NCBI GenBank assembly: GCA_001799695.1 | Contig: MGTY01000056.1 | Coordinates: 1-40,622 of the forward strand | DNA from: Elusimicrobia bacterium GWA2_69_24 | Lineage (GTDB): Bacteria > Elusimicrobiota > Elusimicrobia > UBA1565 | Length of the DNA stretch: 40,622 bases | Direction: 5' to 3' | Shown: positions 22,149 to 30,929 of the stretch, in pieces | Position numbering within the stretch: the stretch's first letter is position 1 | Layout of the letters: every line of letters begins with the position of its first letter | Translations under genes and position numbers: made by a program | Notes under the pieces: model-generated | Told to the model about the DNA's origin: nothing | What the model saw: only the letters and a program-made list of their open reading frames with translations | The model's database searches: none

Positions 22149-22541
22149 ATGGGTTTCTTCGGCTCGAACAGGAAGCGGAAGGTGCTCCTCATCGACGACG
22201 AGGTGTCCACCCGGACGATGATGGCCATGTTCTTCGAGGAACTCGGCTTCGCGGTCGCCGAGGCGTCCAGCGGCGACCATGGGATACAGGTCGCCGACGA
22301 CGAATCCCCCGACATCATCCTCCTCGACATCATGATGCCCGGGCTCTCGGGCTTCGACACCCTGCGCTACTTCCGCGGCAACCCGAAGACCCAGGCCACC
22401 CCCATCATCATGGTGACGGCGCGCGACCTCGTCGAGGACGTCGAGCACTGTCTCGAGGGCGGGGCCAACGACTTCATCCAGAAGCCCTTCGACCTGCAGA
22501 CCCTGCGGAGCAAGGTCGAAAAGTTCCTGCCCAGGAAATGA
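22149..22541 (+). CDS. Single-domain response regulator (CheY-like receiver)
   Basis: The 130-residue protein is a bare receiver domain. It has an acidic pair Asp16-Asp17 (LLIDDE), phospho-acceptor Asp60 (ILLDIMMPG), Thr in IIMVTA and Lys in FIQKPF. There is no output domain, so it would act through protein contacts or as a phosphorelay intermediate. A histidine-phosphotransfer protein is encoded 3.5 kb downstream, a possible partner. The N-terminal GFFGSNRKRK is a short basic lead. It converges on the lytic transglycosylase gene with 1 bp between stops. Confidence 0.92.
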   Translation: MGFFGSNRKRKVLLIDDEVSTRTMMAMFFEELGFAVAEASSGDHGIQVADDESPDIILLDIMMPGLSGFDTLRYFRGNPKTQATPIIMVTARDLVEDVEHCLEGGANDFIQKPFDLQTLRSKVEKFLPRK

Positions 22542-22542
22542 T

Positions 22543-23340
22543 CTAGGCGTCGAGGGCCGGTCCCGGCCGAAGGTCGCTGACGTGGGACTGGTAGAAGAGG
22601 AGGACCTTGCGCAGGTAGCGCTGGGTCGAAGGGCGCCAGCGGTTGCGGGGCAGGGCCTTGGGTCCCGCGTGGTACGCCGCGATCACCCGCTGGACCACCC
22701 AGATGGGAGCGTCCTCGTAGGCGATCCCCGCCAGGCGGTAGCGTTCCCAGACCAGGGCGTAGAGCCGCGCCAGATAGGCCGTGCCCGCCCGGATGTTCGC
22801 CTCCGGGTCCTCAAGCGCGGGGGCCGCCACGCCGAACGAGCGCGCCGTGGAAGGCAGGAGCTGCATGAGGCCGCGGGCGCCGGCCGGCGAGCGGGCGGAG
22901 CGGTTGAACTCCGATTCGGCGGCGATGATGGATTTTACGACGCGGGGGTCGAGGCCGTGCCGGCGAGCGTACTTGACGATCAGGGTGTCATACCGGTCGC
23001 ATTTCTGCGGGGCGGCCAGGAGCATCCGGAAGGTGTACTGGTACTCGCGCGTCGCCTTCGGGGTGGGGATCACGAGGAGATGCCGGGCGTCGCGCAGCGT
23101 CCCGGAGCCCGCCACGCGGGGAGCCCCGGCGTCGGGGAGGTGCTGCCGGGAATGGGTCATGCTCATGACGCGCGCCCAATCGGCCTGCGCCCCCTGCGGC
23201 GAGCGCGCCTGGGCGAGCCAACCAGAAGGATGCCCCTGAGTGGAATCGCGGGGGGTGGCGGAGGTCTGGGAGTCCGCGGCGACGACAATAGCTAGGATGA
23301 AGGTCCAGACCAGGAGGCGACAGCAGTGCTTGAAACTCAC
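22543..23340 (-). CDS. SLT-type lytic transglycosylase
   Basis: The 265-residue exported protein has a signal peptide (CRLLVWTFILAIVVAADS) and a C-terminal GH23 domain. The catalytic Glu142 lies in IIAAESEFN, followed by SPAGARGLMQLLPSTA, ANIRAGTAYLARL and AAYHAGP, all standard SLT motifs. It cleaves the MurNAc-GlcNAc bond in peptidoglycan with 1,6-anhydro product formation. The start is GTG 23340 with AGGA just upstream and an extended -10 TGC-TATAAT (23356-23351) ten bases before it. It is the third of four wall-active enzymes in this window and shares the GGGCCC-rich intergenic region with the TPR kinase gene. Confidence 0.9.
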   Translation of the reverse strand: MSFKHCCRLLVWTFILAIVVAADSQTSATPRDSTQGHPSGWLAQARSPQGAQADWARVMSMTHSRQHLPDAGAPRVAGSGTLRDARHLLVIPTPKATREYQYTFRMLLAAPQKCDRYDTLIVKYARRHGLDPRVVKSIIAAESEFNRSARSPAGARGLMQLLPSTARSFGVAAPALEDPEANIRAGTAYLARLYALVWERYRLAGIAYEDAPIWVVQRVIAAYHAGPKALPRNRWRPSTQRYLRKVLLFYQSHVSDLRPGPALDA

Positions 23341-23350
23341 TGGTCCTGAT

Positions 23351-23356
23351 ATTATA
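23351..23356 (-). promoter_or_regulatory. Extended -10 of transglycosylase gene
   Basis: TGC-TATAAT on the minus strand, 10 nt before the GTG, giving a leader of only about 3 nt. Confidence 0.6.
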
Positions 23357-23376
23357 GCAGAAGGGCGCCGGGGCGA

Positions 23377-23479
23377 TATGGGCCCTTGGGCCCAAGCCGC
23401 TCCGGGCCCTAGGCCCCAACAAAGCTCCCCGGGCGGCGGTTATCCTGGGCCTACGGATGAAGCCGGACCCAAGGGCCCA
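23377..23479. repeat. GGGCCC-rich inverted repeats between divergent genes
   Basis: TATGGGCCCTTGGGCCCA (23377-23394) and GGACCCAAGGGCCCA (23465-23479) are a near-perfect inverted pair (14 of 15 bp). A related GGGCCCTAGGCCCC lies between them. The same 18-bp motif occurs at 22089-22106. They may be binding sites for one regulator or arms of a long cruciform. Confidence 0.55.
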
Positions 23480-23567
23480 CGCAGTCCTGGGCCTGAAAGC
23501 GCATGATGTATGCCCTTTCGACACTTCCGGGGGGACGGGCCGGCCGGTATCCTTTGTCGATAACAAG

Positions 23568-26027
23568 ATGAAACGCATCCTCTACAGCGCGGCGCTCATC
23601 CTGGGGCTGGCTTGGTCGCCGGCCCGCGCCGACGACCTGGTGCGCGACGCGGTGAGCACGACCTCCGGCCGGTACACCGCGGGGCCCAGCCTGGTCGCGG
23701 GCGCGGGAGAGGGTTCGGCCTACAGCCAGTTCCAGTACATCCCGCCGGCCACGGCGACGGGCGTGAAGAGGTCTTTTTGGGACCTGGTCTACCAGCTCGA
23801 GCGCAAACACGTGGCGTACGGCTACAGCCAGGGACGCCAGGCGCTGGTGGAGGACATCCGCGGCGACCTGGAATCCATGACGGAGAACGACCGGCTGGAC
23901 ATGATGCGGCGCTTCCTCGCCGTGGCCCACCACTACCGGGGCAAGGCCGGAGCGCGGAATGCCCCCGAGGTCCGGCGCTTCCATCAGACCCGCTTCGAGG
24001 CCGAGGTGCAGGATTTCGCCGCGCGCGCCAAGCGGGAGCTCATCCAGAGGCAGAACCCGGTGCTGATGGAGTTCTTCTCCCATCTGCGGGCCCTGGCCGC
24101 GGCCGGCCCCGAAGGCCTGCAGCTGTCCCAGGAACTGGCCGCGGTCTTCCCCGAGCACGCTGTCGTCCTGGGCAACTTGGCGCAGGATTTCATGAACGTG
24201 GGCGACGACCGGAAGGCGGTGGAAGCCAGCGAGAAATCCATCCGGCTCGACCCCCAGCGCTCCCAGCCCTTCACCATCCTGGCCAGCGCGAAATACGCGG
24301 GGCGGGAGTTCGAGGCTTCACTGGAGGCCGCCGACCGCGCCCTGGCGCTCGAGCCCGGAGACCGGGTGGCCTTCAACATCCAGAAGATGGCCCGGCAGCA
24401 GCTGTACGGCACCGCGCAGGAGCCCATGAGCTCCGAGGACATCACGGCGGACGCCCTGGTCTCGGGCCTGACGCCTCCGGGGTCGCCCATGCCCCCGTCC
24501 GCGGCCGCGGGGCTCATCCAGCTCGCGCGGGGAGAGTTCCGGAAAGGGAGCTACGACAAGACCGTGCTCTACGCCACGCAGGCGCTCGAGAAGGACCCCG
24601 ATGACGCCGCCGCCCTCACCTGGCGGGCTTTCGCGAACGTGCGCCGGGACAAGCTCAAGGAGGCGCTGGCCGACACCGAGGCCGCGCTCCGCGTCAGCGG
24701 CGCCGAGCCCGGCTCCCTGCTCCTGAACGTCCATGCCCGCGTGCACAACCGCCTCGGCCGCTTTGCGGAGGCTATGGCCGCCGCGGAGCAGGCCCTGGCG
24801 GTCTATGAGGTCCAGGCGGCGCAGGGTAAGGAACCGAGCGTGCGGGGGCTGGCCGGCGCCCATTTCCAGAAGGCCTGGGCGCTGGCGGGCCTGGACCGCG
24901 CCAAGGAGGCCAAGCAGTCCTTGGCCAAGGCCGCCCGGGTGGACGGGAAATACGTGCAGTATTATCAGGCGGCCCTGGACCTGCCGGAGGACGCCGACAT
25001 GGCGCTCCTCTTCTCGAAGGAATGGTTCTCCGAGGACCGCGGCGCGGCCGGGCGGGCCGCGGGCGCGGCCGGGAATGCGGCGGAGAGCAAGGACACGCGC
25101 CGGCGGATGCTCCTGATCCTGGTCCTCAGCGTGGCCGGGGGCTTCCTCATCGCCCTGGGTCTGCTGCACAGCATGTCCTGGGGGCGCAAGGCCGCCGGCG
25201 CTCCCGCCACCCCGGTCCCCGGCGGGCTCATCGCGGGCACCTACCGGCTGGAGCGGAAGATCGGCGTCGGCGGGATGGGCGTGGTCTTCGAGGCTTTCGA
25301 CGTGAACCTGGAGCGCCGGGTCGCCATCAAGAGGATGCGCGAGGAGATCGGCCATGACGCCCGCGAGCGCGAGCGCTTCGTCTCGGAGGCGCGCACCGTC
25401 GCGGCGCTCAAGCACCCCAACATCGTGGAGATACACTCCGTGGTGGGAGACGGGGACGACATCTACCTGGTGTTCGAATACGTGGACGGGAGCACCGTGG
25501 ACGAGTACATCCGCTCCTACGGGAAGCTCCCCTTCGACCAGTCCGTGCGCATCATCCAGGCGGTGACCTCCGCGCTGGAATACTCCCACAAGCGCGGCGT
25601 CATCCACCGGGACCTCAAGCCCGCCAACATCATGATCAACAAGGACGGTATCGTGAAGGTCATGGATTTCGGCGTGGCGCGCCAGGCCAAGGACTCCCTG
25701 AGCAGCCTGCAGTCGACCAGCACGATCACGGGCACCCCCCAGTACATGGCGCCGGAGCAGGAGCTCGGCCACGTGCGCCGGGAATCCGACGTCTACGCCA
25801 TGGCGGTGTGCTTCTATGAGATGGTGACGGGGACCCTGCCCTTCCAGGGGACCAGCGGCGGGATCTCCCTGGGCAAGCAGAACCGGAACTACATCCGCGC
25901 CGGCACGCGCGTGGAGGGCCTCCATCCCTTCCTCGACCAGGTCCTGGATTGGGCCCTGGACCCGGACCCGGAGAAGCGCTGCAAGACTCCGGCCAAATTC
26001 GCCCAAAGCCTCGAATCCCTCCTTTGA
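23568..26027 (+). CDS. Exported TPR domain - transmembrane - Ser/Thr protein kinase
   Basis: The 819-residue protein starts at ATG 23568, where a clear signal peptide begins (KRILYSAALILGLAWSPARA); an upstream in-frame ATG would bury it. Residues about 30-500 contain tetratricopeptide-like helical repeats, for example AVVLGNLAQDFMNVGDDRKA and RSQPFTILASAKYAGREFEA. One transmembrane helix lies near 514-537. A Hanks-type kinase follows from about 558: GVGGMGVVFEA, catalytic HRDLKPANIM, MDFGVA, activation-loop end GTPQYMAPEQ. The order is reversed relative to PknB-type receptors (kinase N-terminal, sensor outside), with the kinase still cytoplasmic. It probably senses periplasmic proteins through the TPRs. 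Its stop overlaps the HPt gene start. Confidence 0.92.
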   Translation: MKRILYSAALILGLAWSPARADDLVRDAVSTTSGRYTAGPSLVAGAGEGSAYSQFQYIPPATATGVKRSFWDLVYQLERKHVAYGYSQGRQALVEDIRGDLESMTENDRLDMMRRFLAVAHHYRGKAGARNAPEVRRFHQTRFEAEVQDFAARAKRELIQRQNPVLMEFFSHLRALAAAGPEGLQLSQELAAVFPEHAVVLGNLAQDFMNVGDDRKAVEASEKSIRLDPQRSQPFTILASAKYAGREFEASLEAADRALALEPGDRVAFNIQKMARQQLYGTAQEPMSSEDITADALVSGLTPPGSPMPPSAAAGLIQLARGEFRKGSYDKTVLYATQALEKDPDDAAALTWRAFANVRRDKLKEALADTEAALRVSGAEPGSLLLNVHARVHNRLGRFAEAMAAAEQALAVYEVQAAQGKEPSVRGLAGAHFQKAWALAGLDRAKEAKQSLAKAARVDGKYVQYYQAALDLPEDADMALLFSKEWFSEDRGAAGRAAGAAGNAAESKDTRRRMLLILVLSVAGGFLIALGLLHSMSWGRKAAGAPATPVPGGLIAGTYRLERKIGVGGMGVVFEAFDVNLERRVAIKRMREEIGHDARERERFVSEARTVAALKHPNIVEIHSVVGDGDDIYLVFEYVDGSTVDEYIRSYGKLPFDQSVRIIQAVTSALEYSHKRGVIHRDLKPANIMINKDGIVKVMDFGVARQAKDSLSSLQSTSTITGTPQYMAPEQELGHVRRESDVYAMAVCFYEMVTGTLPFQGTSGGISLGKQNRNYIRAGTRVEGLHPFLDQVLDWALDPDPEKRCKTPAKFAQSLESLL

Positions 26028-26410
26028 TCCCCTCCGACGACCCCGAAGCCGAGCTGATGGCCCTGTACCGGGCGGAGTCCCGCGACGCCCTGCGGGCCGC
26101 CGGGAGACGGCTGAACTCCCTGCGCAAGGCGGGCAAAGCCCGGAAGGCCGGGCTCCTGAACGGCCTGCGCGCGGCCGGCCACCGGCTGAAAGGCTCGGGC
26201 GGCACCTACGGCCTGGACGAGGTGAGCCGGCTGGGCGCGGCGCTGGAGACCATGATGAAGGCAGCCCTCGCCGGACAGCGCCCCTTGGACGCCGCCCCCT
26301 CCGCGGGAGGAAAACGGCGCCGCCCCGGGGACGGCGTCCCCTTGGACGCCGTCTTCCGCGCGGAGGTCCGGGGGCTTCTGGACTCCCTGCTCGCCGCCTT
26401 CCGGCCCTGA
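26024..26410 (+). CDS. HPt (histidine phosphotransfer) domain protein
   Basis: A protein of up to 128 residues. The phospho-site region reads AAGHRLKGSGGTYGLDEV, with His53, and a second helix DEVSRLGAALE completes the HPt four-helix pattern. HPt proteins pass phosphate between receivers. The start is uncertain. TTG 26024 overlaps the kinase TGA (TTGA), giving the usual coupled arrangement; ATG 26057 is the alternative and keeps the whole domain. The link with a Ser/Thr kinase in one transcription unit is unusual. The tail after residue 85 is basic and Gly/Pro-rich before a final helix. Confidence 0.75.
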   Translation: MIPSDDPEAELMALYRAESRDALRAAGRRLNSLRKAGKARKAGLLNGLRAAGHRLKGSGGTYGLDEVSRLGAALETMMKAALAGQRPLDAAPSAGGKRRRPGDGVPLDAVFRAEVRGLLDSLLAAFRP

Positions 26411-26423
26411 ACAGAACGGGGTC

Positions 26424-26452
26424 TTGACAAGTCAACTTTCCGGGGCTACCCT
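26424..26452 (+). promoter_or_regulatory. Promoter of riboswitch-NHL-PorV unit
   Basis: TTGACA (26424-26429), 17 bp, TACCCT (26447-26452). The predicted start around 26459-26461 coincides with the first base of the aptamer's outer stem. Confidence 0.6.
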
Positions 26453-26460
26453 TCCTACTA

Positions 26461-26543
26461 GGATACCCGAAACGGCAAGACCACCCGATGGATGGGCGGT
26501 CGCGCAAAGCCACGACTCCGCAGGTGCGGAGGGTCGGGCTACC
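26461..26543 (+). promoter_or_regulatory. c-di-GMP-I (GEMM-I) type riboswitch aptamer
   Basis: Outer stem P1: GGATACCCGA pairs with TCGGGCTACC. Then AAACGGCAAG, a P2 arm GACCACCC/GGGCGGTC, the highly conserved joining segment CGCGCAAAGCCACGA (GEMM consensus GACGCAAAGCC), and a perfect P3 arm CTCCGC-AGGT-GCGGAG. The ribosome site GAAGGA (26544-26549) follows P1 directly, 4-5 nt before the ATG at 26554. Ligand binding would therefore alter translation start. The related 3',3'-cGAMP variant class cannot be ruled out by eye. Confidence 0.8.
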
Positions 26544-26553
26544 GAAGGAAACA

Positions 26554-29500
26554 ATGCGAGTTCTCTGGCTGCTCTCGACCGTCCTCCTCGCTCCCCTGAT
26601 CGCGCACGGCGCGGTAGGGGACGTTTCGTCTTATGCGGGCGCGGCGCGCTCCTACGGCGACGGAGGGCCCGCCCTGCAGGCGGCCTTCAACCATCCCTAC
26701 GGCGTGGCCTCGGCCCCGGACGGCAGCCTGTTCGTCGCCGATGCCTATAACCGGAAGATCCGGCGTATCGACCCCGGAGGCACGATCAGCACCCTCTATG
26801 CCGGGCTCTGGGTGGAGCGGATCCTCTACGCCAACGGCTGGCTGTACGTGCCCTGGGGCCGGATCTCGGTCCCCGGCGGCAGCTACGAAGGCACCAATCT
26901 CGACCTGGCCCTGCTGGCCACCGACGGGACGGATCTCTACCGCATCAGCGGCCTCGGCCTATACCGGGTCACCGACCCGGCCAGCGGCGCCGGCGTCCTG
27001 CTCTCCGCCCTTCCCGCCGCCTCCTACGTCAATCTCGGCTTGAGCGGGCGGACCCTTTACGCGGTGGGCGACACCTTGACCCGCGCCTATGACCTGGACG
27101 CGCAGACTTTGAGCGCCCTCCCCGCCGTCCCCTGGGGGCAGCTCTCCAACGTGAAAGGGCTGGCCGTGGACGGTTCCTATCTGTACGCCGTCGAGTCCTA
27201 TCCCTTCCCGTACGCTCCCGCCGACCCCGCGGACAACGTCCATCGGGTGCGCCGCGTGGCCTGGGCCGACGGAGCCGTGAGCGACTTCATCGGCGGGGAG
27301 CAGGGCGACGCCGACGGGCTCGGCCTATTCGCCGCTCTTTCCTTCCCGCAGGGAGTGTCCGTGCAGGGCGGTTATCTCTACGTCGCGGACATGTTCAACC
27401 ACAAGATCCGGCGCGCGGACCTCGCTACCCGGGAGGTCGTGACCGTGGCCGGCGCGGGCCTGGGCCTGACGGGCGGCCGCCTGTCGGCCACGCTCAACAA
27501 CCCGCTCAACGTGGCCGGGGCCTCCGACGGCACGCTCTACATCGCGGAGGTGGGGGGGCAGAGGATCCTGAAAGTGGACCCCGCCGGGAGCGTCTCGGTG
27601 CTGGCCGGTTCCGACCACGCGGGGGACCTGGACGGGACCGCCGAGCAGGCTCGTTTCCGCTATCCCTGCCATGCGACCGTGGACGGGGCCTTCCTCTACG
27701 TCGCGGATTTCGGCACCCATAAGATCCGCCGCATCCACCGCGCCAGCGGACAGGTGACCACCCTGACCGGCTCCGGGAAGTCCGGGTTCCGGGACGGCAC
27801 GCTGGCCGAGGCCGAGTTCTCCTTCCCCTGGGGCATCTTCTCCCGGGACGGCAAGGTCTACGTCGCGGACACGGGCAACCATGTGATCCGCGAGATCGAC
27901 CTGGCCCTGGGCGTCGTGCGCACCGTGGCCGGCGCTCCGGGGACCGCGGACTACGCGGACGGGATCGGCGCCGCGGCCCGCTTCAATTCCCCGCGGGGGC
28001 TGGCGGTGCACGGGGACGAACTCTACGTCTCGGACTCAGACAACCACGTGGTCCGCAAGCTCGACTTGCGCACCGGCGAGGTGAGCACGGTTTCCGGCGT
28101 CCCGCTCACTCCCGGCTTCGAGGACAACGCGAACCCGCGGATGGCGCGCTTCACGAGCCCCTGGGGCATCGCCTGGAGCGAGACCAGCATCTTCGTCGCG
28201 GACACCGGCAACAACCGCATCCGGCAGGTGGAGCAGGGCACGGGGCAGACCACCACCCTGGCGGGGACCGGGGTGTGGGGGGACCAGGACGGCCCCGGCG
28301 CCGCGGCCGCGTTCGGCTATCCGCACGGCCTCTACGCGCGCCAGGAGCTGGGCCAGCTCTTCGTCGCGGACACCTTCAACCACAAGATCCGCCTGGTCGA
28401 GATCCCGCCGACCTTCCCGCCCGCGCCGCCCCCGCCCCCCACCCACCTGGCCGCGGAGGCCGTGGAGGGCCTGAAGATCGTCCTGACCTGGGACCAGCCC
28501 ACCGCTTCGGCCGGCGTGCTCCAGCACAAGGTCTACATGGCCGAGGCCGGGGAGTCCTTCGATTTCTTCGCTCCCGCCGCGACCCTCGCCGGCGACGCGA
28601 GCGCCTGGACCGCGGAGGGGCTGACGGACGGGGTCACCTACCGCTTCATCGTGCGCGCCGCCAACGCCGTCGCCGAGGAGCGCAACACCAACGAGGTCTC
28701 GGCCAAGGCCTTCGTGACCCGGACCTGCGCCGTCGCCGTCATCAAGGTCCCGCAGAACGGCAAGAAGGTGGGCGGCAACAGCGTCACCATCATGGCGGAG
28801 GTGGACGGGGAGGCCGACGACGTCCTCTTCCAGTATAGGCCCCTCATCAGCACCACGCCTTACCAGGACGTCGTGGCGCGCAACGCCAACCACCCCAACC
28901 CGGACGCGGAATCCCCGTTCTTCGTCCATTGGGACCCGACCGAGTTCCCCAACGGGGAGTACCTCCTGCGGGCCCTGGCGAAATGCCCCGGCTCGGGCTA
29001 CCACCCCGAGGACGCGCCCTCGATCATGGTGAGCATCGAGAAGTCCGACCCCGAGGAGAGCGAGAGCAAGAACGGGGACAAGCAGGAGAAGACCGCGACG
29101 GTCGCCCAGTCCGGCCCCAACCAGGTGGACATCACCCACGAGGACTCCAAGCACAGCGGCCAGGTGGAGCTCCCCGGCGAAGCGCTCGACGCGGCCAACG
29201 ACCAGCTCGACCTGGAGCTCGAGGTTCCCGCGGCGGGCGTGTCGGCGGCCGCCGGGCGCGGCCTGCGCGCGGGGGTCCTGCTGACCCTCAAGGCCGAACT
29301 GCGGTCCACCCAGGCGGTATTCGACCCGCCGGCGCGGATATCCTTCTTCTACGATGCGGTCGCCCTCCAGGCCGCGGGGCTGACGCCCTCCGAGTTGACC
29401 GTGGCCTGGCTCAACCCCGCCACCGGCGCCTGGGAGGCCGTCGCGAGCCAGCTCTCCGCCGGGGACCGCAGGGTCTCGGCCTCCGTGGGGCACTTCTCCA

Positions 29501-29829
29501 CCTTCGGCCTGGCGGCCGTGGCGCCCCTGGCGACGAACCTGGATGCGATCCTGGTGTATCCCTCGCCCTTCGTCCCGGACGACGGGGACGCCGACAACGG
29601 CGACTGGGCGAGCGGGATCAAGTTCGGCCAGGTGCCCGAAGAGATCGCGATCAAGGTCTACGACGTAAGCGGCCGGCGGGTCTGGACCTACGATTCGGCG
29701 AGCTCGGGCGGGACCGTGACCTGGGACGGGCGCAACTCGGACGGGCGCCGGATCGCGAGCGGGGTCTATTTCGCGGTCATCAAGGGCGGCGGACAGACGG
29801 TGACGAGGAAGATCGGGGTGGTGCGCTGA
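26554..29829 (+). CDS. Secreted NHL beta-propeller/FnIII protein with T9SS/FlgD-like C-terminal domain
   Basis: The 1091-residue protein has a signal peptide (MRVLWLLSTVLLAPLIAHG) and starts at ATG 26554, just after the riboswitch ribosome site; an upstream in-frame ATG lies inside the aptamer. Eight NHL repeats are marked by LFVADAYNRKIRR, LYVADMFNHKIRR, LYIAEVGGQRILK, LYVADFGTHKIRR, VYVADTGNHVIRE, LYVSDSDNHVVRK, IFVADTGNNRIRQ and LFVADTFNHKIRL. A fibronectin type III-like domain (about 625-730), an Ig-like segment, a charged linker and a C-terminal domain follow. That last domain reads VYPSPF...IAIKVYDVSGRRVW...VTWDGRNSDG...SGVYFAVI, the pattern of T9SS sorting/FlgD Ig-like tails. It is probably exported to the cell surface with the help of the PorV-like partner encoded next. 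Confidence 0.9.
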   Translation: MRVLWLLSTVLLAPLIAHGAVGDVSSYAGAARSYGDGGPALQAAFNHPYGVASAPDGSLFVADAYNRKIRRIDPGGTISTLYAGLWVERILYANGWLYVPWGRISVPGGSYEGTNLDLALLATDGTDLYRISGLGLYRVTDPASGAGVLLSALPAASYVNLGLSGRTLYAVGDTLTRAYDLDAQTLSALPAVPWGQLSNVKGLAVDGSYLYAVESYPFPYAPADPADNVHRVRRVAWADGAVSDFIGGEQGDADGLGLFAALSFPQGVSVQGGYLYVADMFNHKIRRADLATREVVTVAGAGLGLTGGRLSATLNNPLNVAGASDGTLYIAEVGGQRILKVDPAGSVSVLAGSDHAGDLDGTAEQARFRYPCHATVDGAFLYVADFGTHKIRRIHRASGQVTTLTGSGKSGFRDGTLAEAEFSFPWGIFSRDGKVYVADTGNHVIREIDLALGVVRTVAGAPGTADYADGIGAAARFNSPRGLAVHGDELYVSDSDNHVVRKLDLRTGEVSTVSGVPLTPGFEDNANPRMARFTSPWGIAWSETSIFVADTGNNRIRQVEQGTGQTTTLAGTGVWGDQDGPGAAAAFGYPHGLYARQELGQLFVADTFNHKIRLVEIPPTFPPAPPPPPTHLAAEAVEGLKIVLTWDQPTASAGVLQHKVYMAEAGESFDFFAPAATLAGDASAWTAEGLTDGVTYRFIVRAANAVAEERNTNEVSAKAFVTRTCAVAVIKVPQNGKKVGGNSVTIMAEVDGEADDVLFQYRPLISTTPYQDVVARNANHPNPDAESPFFVHWDPTEFPNGEYLLRALAKCPGSGYHPEDAPSIMVSIEKSDPEESESKNGDKQEKTATVAQSGPNQVDITHEDSKHSGQVELPGEALDAANDQLDLELEVPAAGVSAAAGRGLRAGVLLTLKAELRSTQAVFDPPARISFFYDAVALQAAGLTPSELTVAWLNPATGAWEAVASQLSAGDRRVSASVGHFSTFGLAAVAPLATNLDAILVYPSPFVPDDGDADNGDWASGIKFGQVPEEIAIKVYDVSGRRVWTYDSASSGGTVTWDGRNSDGRRIASGVYFAVIKGGGQTVTRKIGVVR

Positions 29830-30872
29830 TGCGCAAGGCGATCCTCATCGGCCTGCTCCTCCTCCCGGCCCGGGCTTTCGCGGCCGGGGGCGGGGACCCG
29901 TTCGTCTTCCTCCTGCTGCCGACGGACGCCCGCTCCGTGGGACTGGGCGGCTCGGCGGTGGCTCTGAGCGCCGACGCCGGGGCCGTGTTCCGCAACCCCG
30001 GCGCCCTGGCCGACTCCCCGCACAACGGCGCCGCCTTCATGCACAACCAGCATTTCGAAGGCGTGCGCCAGCAGGTGTTCTCCACGGTGTTCCGCAACGG
30101 GCTGGGGTTCGGGGTGAACCGGCTGTCGTACGGGAGCATCCCCCGGACCACGGTGAGCAACCCCTCGGGCAGCGGCCTGGGCAGCTATAGCGCCGCGGAC
30201 CTGGCCGTGGCCGCCGGCTATGGGAGGCGGCTGAACTCCTTCATGACCCTGGGCGCGGCCTTGAAGTACGTCCAGTCCGACATCGCCGGCTTCTCGGCGC
30301 GCGGCGCGGCGCTGGACGCGGGGGGGAGGCTCGAACTGGAGCCGATCTACGAGGTCCCGCTGGTCCTGGGCTGGGCCGTGCAGAACCTGGGGCTGGTCCG
30401 GCCCCGGTACGCCAGCACCACCGAGGATTTTCCGACGGTCCTGCGGCTGGGGGCGGCCTACGATCTCGCCTTCCTGGGCCAGAAGCTCACGGCGGCCTTC
30501 GAGCTGGACAAGGAAGCCAACGACGATGTCACCCTCCATCCGGGGCTGGAGTGGCTCCCGGTCCCCTGGTTCGCGGCCCGGGCGGGCTACGACGGGCGCA
30601 ACCAGGCCGGGCCCGGGGTGACCGCCGGGGTGGGTTGGCGGCTGAAGGACCTGTCGTTGGATTACGCCTTCGTGCCTTTCGGAGACCTCGGAGATTCCCA
30701 CCGGATCGGGATATCCATGCGCTGGGGCGGCGGCCCAGGGGGCGCCGTCCCCGGAGCGCGGCTGTCTACCTTTCGCGGAGGGGGCGGACTCTCTCCGGCC
30801 CCAGCGCGCAAGGTCCCCTTCAGCCCTTACCGCCCGATCCGCTTCGAGCCCGAGCCGCGCATCGGCGGCTGA
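29829..30872 (+). CDS. PorV/PorQ-like outer-membrane protein
   Basis: The 347-residue protein starts at the ATG that overlaps the TGA of the NHL gene (TGATG). It has a signal peptide (KAILIGLLLLPARAFAAG). The start of the mature part, LLPTDARSVGLGGSAVALSADAGAVFRNPGAL, is the PorV/UPF0164 hallmark, a FadL-like barrel. Alternating strands follow throughout (GVGWRLKDLSLDYAFVPFGD). In type 9 secretion PorV is the outer-membrane shuttle that receives cargo carrying C-terminal sorting domains; the neighbouring cargo has such a tail. The last 45 residues are Pro/Arg-rich and lie after the barrel, which is unusual. Expression would follow the c-di-GMP riboswitch through translational coupling. Confidence 0.88.
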   Translation: MRKAILIGLLLLPARAFAAGGGDPFVFLLLPTDARSVGLGGSAVALSADAGAVFRNPGALADSPHNGAAFMHNQHFEGVRQQVFSTVFRNGLGFGVNRLSYGSIPRTTVSNPSGSGLGSYSAADLAVAAGYGRRLNSFMTLGAALKYVQSDIAGFSARGAALDAGGRLELEPIYEVPLVLGWAVQNLGLVRPRYASTTEDFPTVLRLGAAYDLAFLGQKLTAAFELDKEANDDVTLHPGLEWLPVPWFAARAGYDGRNQAGPGVTAGVGWRLKDLSLDYAFVPFGDLGDSHRIGISMRWGGGPGGAVPGARLSTFRGGGGLSPAPARKVPFSPYRPIRFEPEPRIGG

Positions 30873-30929
30873 CGGCGTACTCCCGTCCCGGTCGTTCCGG
30901 CGTCGACGCCGTCATCCCGGCCCCTCTTT

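Noticed and set aside
24318..26513. 731-codon minus-strand open frame opposite the TPR kinase
   Set aside because: Arg/Gly/Pro-rich shadow; the plus strand carries complete kinase and HPt motifs.
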